A DNA stretch of 7,774 nt from Gemmatimonadota bacterium (GTDB lineage: Bacteria; Gemmatimonadota; Gemmatimonadetes; Gemmatimonadales; Gemmatimonadaceae), in assembly GCA_003222065.1 (NCBI GenBank), contig QHUV01000416.1, positions 1 to 7,774 on the forward strand. The letters are read 5' to 3'. A program made the translations under genes and the position numbers. Position 1 is the first letter of the stretch, and each line of letters begins with the position of its first letter. The notes under the pieces are model-generated. The model had not been told where the DNA came from, did no database searches, and was given only the letters and a program-made list of their open reading frames with translations. Below are positions 1 to 5,651 of this stretch, piece by piece.

Positions 1-2
1 CA

Positions 3-746
3 GAAGGACGTCAAGCCAAGCAAGGTGTCGACTCGGCGAGAGTCGCGCTGCTGCTCAAAGTGCTGAGCCGTGATCCCGACGCTGACGTGCGCCGGATGGC
101 GGCGTGGGGATTGAGCGAAGCCGGTGATTCGCCGGCCGTCGTCGAAGCACTCGCCGAGGCTGTCCGCCGCGATGATGACGAAGGTGTTCGCGAGATGTCG
201 GCGTGGGCGCTCTCCGATTCGCGACGAGAGTCCGCACGCCGCGCGCTCGGCGAAGCGCTCCGCCGCGACGAGAGCGAGAAGGTGCGCGAGACCGCCGCGT
301 GGGCGCTCGGTAACGCCGGCCTGCGCGATGATCGTGAGGTAATCGAGACGGCGTTGCGCTCGGATGCGAGCGACGCGGTGCGCGAGACCGCGGCCTGGGC
401 GCTTGGCAATTCGGCGCGGCGGCCGGCGGCGCGCGCGCTCGTCATCGCGTTAGGCGACAAGAGCGCCGAGGTCCGCGAGACGGCTGCCTGGGCGCTGGCG
501 GAAACAGAGGACGAGGACACGGCGCCCGCCATCTCTCAGGCGTTCCTGCGGGAGCCGAACATGGAAGTGCGGATGGCGGAGCTACGCGCTCTCACCTTTT
601 TGCACGTCGACGACAAGAGCGTACTCGACGCTGCGCTGTCGTCGAAGGACGCAGAGTTGCGCTCCCGCGCCGTGCGCATGCTCGCCGGCTCCTCCGGTTC
701 CTGGCCGGAGCCGCGTCCCCGTCCGCGCCCTCGTCCGATGCCCTGA
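3..746 (+). CDS. HEAT-repeat protein, 5'-truncated by the window edge
   Basis: The frame is open from the first bases of the window, so the N-terminus lies outside; GTG at 60 is merely the first in-window start-like codon and falls inside a repeat. The visible ~247 residues are almost entirely tandem HEAT (PBS-lyase-like) repeats of 30-33 residues. About seven units are seen, each opening with a VRE(T/M)AAWALG-type helix; later units degenerate (MEVRMAELRAL, AELRSRAVRML). The protein ends in a Pro-Arg tail (PRPRPRPRPMP). HEAT arrays are alpha-solenoid protein-binding scaffolds, so a binding role is inferred; no enzyme domain is visible. The unseen N-terminus could carry another domain: from memory, some Gemmatimonadota fuse M56/BlaR1-type metallopeptidases to HEAT repeats, but nothing here shows this. 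It is a paralogue of the next gene, 86 bp downstream. Confidence 0.88.
   Translation, partial: EGRQAKQGVDSARVALLLKVLSRDPDADVRRMAAWGLSEAGDSPAVVEALAEAVRRDDDEGVREMSAWALSDSRRESARRALGEALRRDESEKVRETAAWALGNAGLRDDREVIETALRSDASDAVRETAAWALGNSARRPAARALVIALGDKSAEVRETAAWALAETEDEDTAPAISQAFLREPNMEVRMAELRALTFLHVDDKSVLDAALSSKDAELRSRAVRMLAGSSGSWPEPRPRPRPRPMP
81..698 (+). repeat. HEAT-repeat coding array 1 (about 7 units of ~90-99 bp)
   Basis: Tandem coding repeats with a period of about 93-96 bp. The best conserved block in each unit encodes V-R-E-x-A-A-W-A-L-G, and the nucleotide sequence is also similar between units (for example gtgcgcgagaccgc at about 284-297 and 378-391). The last two units lack the tryptophan and are diverged, as is usual for capping repeats. 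Confidence 0.8.
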
Positions 747-761
747 TTGATCGTTGCTAAT

Positions 762-782
762 GCGCCGGGCGCCGCCCGGCGC
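762..782. terminator. GC-rich hairpin after the first HEAT gene (possible terminator)
   Basis: GCGCCGGGC (762-770) and GCCCGGCGC (774-782) are perfect reverse complements with a 3-nt loop, giving a 9-bp all-G/C stem 15 bp after the stop codon. No T-tract follows, so it is not a classical intrinsic terminator. It could act as an RNA-stabilising 3' end, a terminator-like pause or a DNA-binding site. Confidence 0.4.
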
Positions 783-800
783 CTGGGTCGTTGCCAATAG

Positions 801-816
801 TGCTGAATATTCAGCA
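801..816. promoter_or_regulatory. Perfect 16-bp palindrome, candidate operator
   Basis: TGCTGAATATTCAGCA is a perfect inverted repeat without a spacer. It lies 17 bp before the ATG at 833 and just 5' of its ribosome binding site, where a dimeric repressor could block transcription or ribosome access. It is locally A/T-rich in a G/C-rich setting. The cognate regulator is unknown and not encoded in the window. Confidence 0.45.
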
Positions 817-820
817 TCAA

Positions 821-830
821 GAGGAGGAGG
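821..830 (+). promoter_or_regulatory. Strong Shine-Dalgarno of the second HEAT gene
   Basis: GAGGAGGAGG ends 2 bp before ATG 833 and contains two overlapping AGGAGG cores, the nearer at 824-829. It fixes the start at 833 rather than at the in-frame TTG at 791, which would place the palindrome and this site inside the coding sequence. Confidence 0.8.
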
Positions 831-832
831 TC

Positions 833-2023
833 ATGTTTCGTTCGAGTTTGCTCATGGTCAGCGTCTTCGTCGCCGGCGGTTACGTTCACGGAGCTTCCAC
901 GGTGAAGCTCTCGACGCCGATGCATCATCACACGCCGGACGTGCGGGAGGTGCTCGCGAGCGCACGCGGCGTCGCACCCACCGTCTGCTTACTGGCCGCT
1001 GATGGCGTCGCGTCGACCGGCCGCTGGGGGGGCGGCGGCGGGTTCTGGGATGCGCCGGCAATGTCGATCGGCGGCGAAGTGCGCATGCGCGTGCGAGAGA
1101 TGCTCCGCGCCCGTCTCGACGCCGAGGATCAGCGGGCCCTTCTCGACGGCCTCGGCGCCGACGATCCCTGTGTGCGCCATCTCTCCGCGACCATCATCGG
1201 ACGCAGCGACGACAAATCGTTCGTCTCGCCACTAACGGCGCGAACCAGCGCCGCATCGCCGGGCGAGCGCCAGTCGGCGGCGATCGCGCTCGGCCTGCTC
1301 GGTGCGCGGGATGCAGTCGCTCCACTGCTGCGGGTGCTCCGAGATCCGTCGCCGGACGTGCGCGCTGACGCGGCGTGGGCGTTGGGGCGTATCGGCGATA
1401 GGAGTGCCGCGCGCAACATCGCGACGCTGCTGCGCGATCAGTTCCCCGACGTGCGAGCGGCGTCCGTCGTCGCGCTGGGACGTATGGAAGCGAAAGACAA
1501 TGTGGACGAGCTTCTCAGAGTCTTGCGCGACGACACGAGTCCGGAAGTGCGACGCGTCGCGGCATGGGCGTTGGGCCAGCTCGGGTCTCGCACGGCCGTC
1601 GGAGGCTTGTCGGCGGCACTGCACACCGACCGCAGCGGCGAGGTGCGAGAGATGGCGGCGTGGGCGTTAGGCGAGTTGAACGCGCGGGATGCAGCGGAGG
1701 CTCTAACGAGTGCCCTGCGCAGCGATGACAACGCTGACGTTCGCGAGACGGCGGCGTGGGCGCTCGGCGAAATGAACACGCGCAACAGTGCGGACGCGCT
1801 GGCCGATGCGCTCGGACGCGACCGCGAGGGGGAGGTGCGGGCAACGGCAGCCTGGGCGCTTGGGCAGGTGCACTCCGATCGCGCGCCGGCGTCGCTCATC
1901 GCCGGGCTCAAGGACAGTGACGACGAAGTCCGGCTCAAGGCCGCGTGGGCATTGAGCCAAATCGGGGACGCGGCAGCTATTCCGGCCGTGACCGATGCGC
2001 TCAAACAGGATCAACCGGAGTAA
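833..2023 (+). CDS. Exported HEAT-repeat protein (396 aa)
   Basis: ATG 833 is chosen because of the GAGGAGGAGG immediately upstream and because the protein then begins with a signal peptide: R3, hydrophobic LLMVSVFVAGGYV, and a likely signal peptidase I site near VHG-AS (residues 18-22). Residues ~23-110 are a non-repetitive region with a Gly run flanked by Trp (WGGGGGFWDAP, 65-75). From about residue 111 to the end there are HEAT repeats: one degenerate unit, one clear unit at ~143-173, then seven units starting at P174 with a strict 31-32-residue period and core VR-x2-AAWALG. Six of the seven carry the Trp. The fold predicts a periplasmic alpha-solenoid for protein-protein contacts; the partner is unknown. 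A 7-G run at 1026-1032 encodes part of the Gly stretch and is prone to slippage or sequencing error, but the frame is intact. Its stop lies 4 bp before the start of the redox operon, so co-transcription is likely. Confidence 0.9.
   Translation: MFRSSLLMVSVFVAGGYVHGASTVKLSTPMHHHTPDVREVLASARGVAPTVCLLAADGVASTGRWGGGGGFWDAPAMSIGGEVRMRVREMLRARLDAEDQRALLDGLGADDPCVRHLSATIIGRSDDKSFVSPLTARTSAASPGERQSAAIALGLLGARDAVAPLLRVLRDPSPDVRADAAWALGRIGDRSAARNIATLLRDQFPDVRAASVVALGRMEAKDNVDELLRVLRDDTSPEVRRVAAWALGQLGSRTAVGGLSAALHTDRSGEVREMAAWALGELNARDAAEALTSALRSDDNADVRETAAWALGEMNTRNSADALADALGRDREGEVRATAAWALGQVHSDRAPASLIAGLKDSDDEVRLKAAWALSQIGDAAAIPAVTDALKQDQPE
1163..2020 (+). repeat. HEAT-repeat coding array 2 (about 9 units of 93-96 bp)
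   Basis: In-frame tandem repeats cover the C-terminal ~285 residues. The cleanest units start at about 1352 (PDVRADAAWALG), 1445, 1541, 1637, 1733, 1829 and 1922. They are more regular than array 1 and share its VRE(T/M)AAWALG consensus, consistent with amplification from a common repeat or with gene duplication. Confidence 0.85.
2017..2020 (+). promoter_or_regulatory. Ribosome binding site deciding the TTG start of the FAD subunit
   Basis: GGAG lies 7 nt before TTG 2028, inside the last codons of the preceding gene. No such site precedes the overlapping ATG at 1995. A competing site, GAGGAG at 2075-2080, lies 10 nt before the in-frame GTG at 2091. Confidence 0.5.
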
Positions 2024-2027
2024 CGCA

Positions 2028-3908
2028 TTGACTCGGCTCGGTCCGGAAACGATCATCCAGACCCAACCCGGACCGAGGAGCGGCCGACGAGTGCCCACCG
2101 ACGTCAGCAATCCGCAGTACTACCATAAAGTTGTCGACTGCCAATGGGCGTGCCCGGCGCACACGAATGTGCCGGAGTACATCCGTCTCATCGCGCAGGG
2201 GCGCTACACGGAATCGTACCTGCTCAACCGGGAATCGAACGTCTTTCCGGGAATTCTCGGCCGGACGTGCGATCGACCGTGTGAGCCCGCGTGTCGCCGC
2301 GGTCGCGTCGACGGCAAACCGGTCGCGATCTGCCGCCTGAAGCGCGTCGCCGCCGATCTGCGGGACGATATTCACGAGTTCCTGCCTGCGATTCCCGCGC
2401 AGAAGAATGGCAAGCGCGTCGCACTCGTCGGCGCCGGACCGGCTTCGCTCACGGTTGCCAACGACCTCATGCCACTTGGCTATGAGGTCGTGATCTATGA
2501 GAAGCATCAGCGCGCTGGCGGCCTTATGCGCGTGAACATTCCGTCATTCCGCCTCCCGGCCGAAGTGCTCGATGAGGAGACGCAGATCATATTGGACATG
2601 GGTGTCGACATTCGGTACGAGACACCTGTGACGAGTATGGCTGCTCTGCTTAGCGACGGCTATGACGCGGTCTTCGTCGGCAGCGGGGCGCCGAAGGGGA
2701 AGGAGCTCGAGCTGCCGGGGCGGCACGAGACCGATCAGGTCTTCATCGGCATCGAATGGCTGGCCAATGTGCACTTTGGTCACGTCGATCGCATTGGTGA
2801 GCGTGTGCTCATCATCGGTGTCGGGAACACGGCGATGGACTGCTGCCGCACGTCCCGGCGGTTGGGTGGGAAGGACATCAAGGTCATCGCGCGACGTTCG
2901 CGACCGTACTTCAAGGCCTCGCCGTGGGAGCTCGAGGACGCGGAAGAAGAAGGCGTCCAGATCGTCGAGAACCATTCACCGAAGCGGTTTGTCCTGGAGA
3001 AGGGAAAGCTCGTCGGCATGGAGATGGACCGACTCCGCTGGGTCGAACAGAACGGAAAGCAAAAGAGCGAGATCCTCGAGACCGTTCTTCTGCCCTGCGA
3101 TTCAGTGATCCTCGCCATCGGCCAGGAGAATTCGTTCCCGTGGATCGAGCGCGATACGGGAGTCGGATTCGACGACGAGAACATGCCCATCGTCGACAAG
3201 AAGACCTTCGCGAGCACGCGGGCGGGTGTTTTTTTCGGCGGCGACGCGGCGTGGGGGCCGGAGAACATCATCTGGGCGGTAGAGCATGGGCACCAGGCGG
3301 CGATCTCGATTCACAATCACTGCATGGGGATTCCGCTCGACGAGCGTCCCGCGTACGGGATGAATCTCGTGAGCGCGAAGGTCGGCATGCACTCGTGGAG
3401 TTACAGTAACGATTACAGTCCGGCGCCGCGGATGAAGATGACACACGCCGAGCTGACGAAGCGGTTCTCCAAGCTGTCGGTCGAAGTCGAGCTGGGGTTC
3501 ACGCTCGAGCAGACGGTGGCTGAAGTCGAGCGCTGCCTCAACTGCGACATCGAGACGCATTTCACGTCGAATCTGTGCATCGAGTGTGATGCGTGCGTCG
3601 ACGTCTGTCCGGTGAGCTGCCTAACGATCGCGCCGGACGGCCCGGAGCCGGACCTGCGAACGCGACTCTCGGCGCCGGCGCTCAACCTGACACAGGATGT
3701 CTATGTTTCCGCCGCGCTGCCGCAGACGAAGCGCGTGATGGTGAAGGACGAGGACGTCTGCCTTCACTGTGGGCTCTGCGCCGAACGGTGCCCGACGGCC
3801 GCCTGGGATATGCGTCAGTTCGACCTCCTGGTGCCGTACGCGGGGCGTCGGCTGCCTATTGCGACGTTGCCGAGCGGTCACGTAGACAGACCAGTTTCGG
3901 CGGCATGA
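2028..3908 (+). CDS. GltD-like FAD/NAD(P)H oxidoreductase with Fe-S domains, electron-transfer subunit of 2-oxoacid oxidoreductase
   Basis: Predicted cytosolic flavoprotein of 626 aa moving electrons between NAD(P)H and the KorAB pair encoded next. Positions from TTG 2028: N-terminal GltD/DPD-type Fe-S domain with C38, C42, C81, C85, C89 and C102 (CQWACPAHT, CDRPCEPAC); FAD Rossmann motif VALVGAGPAS (131-140) followed by E158; NAD(P)H Rossmann motif LIIGVGNTAMD (261-271) with basic ARRSR (288-292), which suggests NADPH; second FAD motif FFGGDAAWGPENI (402-414); C-terminal CLNC (503-506), CIECDACVDVC (517-527) and CLHCGLCAERC (578-588), typical of two 4Fe-4S clusters. The family is that of the glutamate synthase small subunit and NfnB, here extended by a ferredoxin domain. 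Start: TTG 2028 has GGAG at 7 nt; GTG 2091 (giving VPTDVSNPQYY) is a credible alternative; ATG 1995 overlaps the previous gene and has no Shine-Dalgarno. Position and size match the delta (FAD) subunit of 2-oxoglutarate:NADP+ oxidoreductases. A stand-alone GltD role is less likely, since no large glutamate synthase subunit is present. Confidence 0.88.
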   Translation: MTRLGPETIIQTQPGPRSGRRVPTDVSNPQYYHKVVDCQWACPAHTNVPEYIRLIAQGRYTESYLLNRESNVFPGILGRTCDRPCEPACRRGRVDGKPVAICRLKRVAADLRDDIHEFLPAIPAQKNGKRVALVGAGPASLTVANDLMPLGYEVVIYEKHQRAGGLMRVNIPSFRLPAEVLDEETQIILDMGVDIRYETPVTSMAALLSDGYDAVFVGSGAPKGKELELPGRHETDQVFIGIEWLANVHFGHVDRIGERVLIIGVGNTAMDCCRTSRRLGGKDIKVIARRSRPYFKASPWELEDAEEEGVQIVENHSPKRFVLEKGKLVGMEMDRLRWVEQNGKQKSEILETVLLPCDSVILAIGQENSFPWIERDTGVGFDDENMPIVDKKTFASTRAGVFFGGDAAWGPENIIWAVEHGHQAAISIHNHCMGIPLDERPAYGMNLVSAKVGMHSWSYSNDYSPAPRMKMTHAELTKRFSKLSVEVELGFTLEQTVAEVERCLNCDIETHFTSNLCIECDACVDVCPVSCLTIAPDGPEPDLRTRLSAPALNLTQDVYVSAALPQTKRVMVKDEDVCLHCGLCAERCPTAAWDMRQFDLLVPYAGRRLPIATLPSGHVDRPVSAA

Positions 3909-3913
3909 AGAAG

Positions 3914-3928
3914 TGTCATCCTGAGCGA
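3914..3928 (+). repeat. Half of a REP-like repeat between the FAD subunit gene and korA
   Basis: TGTCATCCTGAGCGA. Its first 14 nt are the exact reverse complement of 6724-6737, part of the complete REP-like hairpin after korB. From memory this resembles the widespread environmental repeat TGTCATCCTGAGCGnAGCGAAGGAT; here only the left half is present and korA-homologous coding sequence begins directly after it. Confidence 0.65.
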
Positions 3929-3941
3929 GTCCATTTTCCGC

Positions 3942-5651
3942 ATGGGGATTCCTGTCTCTGGCAAGAACGTCTTCCCCTCGAACATCCAAGGCCTGCCGAC
4001 GTGGTACGAGATCCGCGTCAGCAAGGACGGCCATACCGCCCGCCCGGCCCACATCGATCTCGTTGTCGCCCTGAATCCGGCCACATACGCGAAGGACGTG
4101 GCCGCCGTTAGGCCCGGCGGCTGGCTCCTCTACGATTCGTCCTGGCCGCTCGACCAGGCGCTTGCCCGCGAGGACATCACGATCCTCGGCGTGCCATTTG
4201 GCCGCCTTTGCGTCGAGGCGTTTACCGGCGATCGCGAGCGGACGCTAATGCGCAACATCGCCTACACGGGCGCCCTCGTTGCTTTGCTCGACATCGACAT
4301 GGATGTCCTTGGCGAGATGATCCGCGAGCAGTTCGCCAAGAAGCGCGCGCTGCTCGACTCGAACTTCCGCGCGCTGCATCTCGGATACGACTACGCGAAG
4401 AAGCACTTCCCCTGTCCGCTGCCGATTCGGCTCGAACGCATGAACGCCAGCCGTGAGCACGTACTCATGGATGGCAATACTGCTGCCGCGTTAGGCTGCC
4501 TGTACGCGGGGGCGACGGTCGGGGCGTGGTATCCGATCACCCCCGCGACCTCGCTCATGGAAGCCTTCACCGGCCTGTGCAAGCGATATCGCGTCGATCC
4601 CGAGACGAAGCGGAACAACTACTGCATCCTGCAGGCGGAGGATGAGCTCGCGGCGGCCGGCATAACGATCGGCGCCGGCTGGGCCGGGGCGCGCGCCTTC
4701 ACGTCGACCGCAGGGCCGGGCATCTCGCTCATGAGCGAGTTCATCGGCCTGGCGTACTACACTGAGATTCCCGGCGTCTTCTTCGATATCCAGCGCACGG
4801 GACCGTCCACCGGCATGCCAACGCGCACACAGCAAGCCGACCTCCTCTCCATCGCCTACCTCTCACACGGCGATACCAAGCACATCGCGCTCTTTCCGGC
4901 CGATCCCGGCGAGTGCTTCTATATGTCGCTGGCGGCGTTCGACCTCGCCGAGCGATTTCAGACGCCGGTGTTCGTCGTCTCGGATCTCGACATCGGCATG
5001 AACGACTGGATGGTGAAGCGCCTAACGTGGGACGACAACTATCGTCCCGACCGTGGTAAAGTCCTGGACGCGGAACAATTGGAGCGTATCCAGCGGTTCT
5101 CCCGTTATCTCGACGTCGACGGCGACGGCATCGCCGCGCGCTCGCTCCCCGGTGTCCATCCGAAGGGAGCGTACTTCGTCCGTGGCTCGGGTCATGACAA
5201 GCACGGCGCGTACACCGAGGATGCCGCCGAGTATCAGGAGGTCGTCGACCGCCTGGCGAAAAAGCTGAAGACGGCCGAGGAGGCCGTCCCCGCGCCCGAG
5301 ATTCACCAGCGCAACGGCGCGACGGCGCCAATCGGTCTCGTCGCGCTCGGCGGCACGCACGCGGCGATGCTCGAGGCGCGAGCGGTCCTCGCCGGTCAGG
5401 ATATCAACGTGGATTATATGCGCATCAAGGCCTTTCCGTTCGGGGAAGCGGTCCGGCACTTCCTGGACGCTCATGAGACGGTCTTCGTCGTCGAGCAGAA
5501 TCGGGACGCGCAGCTTCGCTCGCTCCTCACCATCGAGACTGGGGTACCACGCGACCGCTTGACGCCGATTCTCGATTACGGCGGCTTGCCGCTGACGGCG
5601 GAGCGCGTCATCGGTGACGTGGCGCGTCACCTCGAGGCGAGCGTCGCATGA
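3942..5651 (+). CDS. korA: 2-oxoacid (probably 2-oxoglutarate):acceptor oxidoreductase, fused gamma-alpha subunit, apparently 5'-truncated
   Basis: With KorB this subunit converts a 2-oxoacid plus CoA to acyl-CoA, CO2 and two electrons; 2-oxoglutarate to succinyl-CoA is the likeliest reaction. From ATG 3942 (569 aa): gamma (POR) domain ~1-150 with GKNVFPSNIQGLPTWYEIR (8-26); alpha pyrimidine-binding domain from ~173 with WYPITPATSLMEAF (196-209), GPGISLMSEF (258-267) and QRTGPSTGMPTRTQQADL (284-301); C-terminal transketolase-like domain ~461-569 with VVEQNRDAQLRSL (516-528). The alpha motifs are fully typical. Oddity: family members, as I recall, begin with a Gly-rich strand-helix (like NGTGSASAN) just before IFRMGIPV. 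Here the in-frame codons before the ATG read ESIFR and then run into a REP-like half repeat, so roughly 25-35 N-terminal residues appear lost. No good Shine-Dalgarno precedes ATG 3942; translation may be coupled to the stop 33 nt upstream. It overlaps korB by 4 bp. Specificity for 2-oxoglutarate over other 2-oxoacids is inferred from family and context. Confidence 0.85.
   Translation: MGIPVSGKNVFPSNIQGLPTWYEIRVSKDGHTARPAHIDLVVALNPATYAKDVAAVRPGGWLLYDSSWPLDQALAREDITILGVPFGRLCVEAFTGDRERTLMRNIAYTGALVALLDIDMDVLGEMIREQFAKKRALLDSNFRALHLGYDYAKKHFPCPLPIRLERMNASREHVLMDGNTAAALGCLYAGATVGAWYPITPATSLMEAFTGLCKRYRVDPETKRNNYCILQAEDELAAAGITIGAGWAGARAFTSTAGPGISLMSEFIGLAYYTEIPGVFFDIQRTGPSTGMPTRTQQADLLSIAYLSHGDTKHIALFPADPGECFYMSLAAFDLAERFQTPVFVVSDLDIGMNDWMVKRLTWDDNYRPDRGKVLDAEQLERIQRFSRYLDVDGDGIAARSLPGVHPKGAYFVRGSGHDKHGAYTEDAAEYQEVVDRLAKKLKTAEEAVPAPEIHQRNGATAPIGLVALGGTHAAMLEARAVLAGQDINVDYMRIKAFPFGEAVRHFLDAHETVFVVEQNRDAQLRSLLTIETGVPRDRLTPILDYGGLPLTAERVIGDVARHLEASVA

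Larger units (their letters stand above)
747..832. promoter_or_regulatory. Intergenic control region between the two HEAT genes
   Basis: This 86-bp spacer is unusually structured. It holds a perfect hairpin (762-782), a direct repeat TCGTTGCTAAT / TCGTTGCCAAT (751-761 and 788-798) that brackets the hairpin, a perfect 16-bp palindrome (801-816) and a strong Shine-Dalgarno (821-830). A promoter or operator function is inferred from this density. I could not place convincing -35/-10 boxes. Confidence 0.45.

Noticed and set aside
11..532. Minus-strand open frame opposite the first HEAT gene, with repetitive Ser/Ala/Arg sequence
   Set aside because: Its apparent repeats (AAVSRT) are the reverse complement of the HEAT repeats (VRETAAW); it is an antisense shadow, as is the similar frame at 1438-2004.
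932..934. His-His-His stretch in the exported HEAT protein as a metal site or cloning tag
   Set aside because: Three histidines (residues 31-33) alone do not support either idea and the surrounding sequence is natural.
1026..1032. Seven-G run as a phase-variation tract in the exported HEAT gene
   Set aside because: Seven bases is short for phase variation, the frame is intact, and the run is a natural part of Gly codons in G/C-rich DNA. It is only a likely sequencing-error spot.
3229..3235. Run of seven T residues resembling a terminator tail
   Set aside because: It lies inside the FAD subunit gene and encodes VFF of the second FAD motif; no stable stem precedes it.
3593..4111. Plus-strand frame containing ATG 3905 (MKKCHPERVHF...) as the true start of the gene after the FAD subunit
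   Set aside because: Beyond the REP-like segment this frame gives Arg/Pro-rich text unrelated to KorA, while the frame of 3942 gives clear gamma-domain homology. It is kept only as a possible remnant start.
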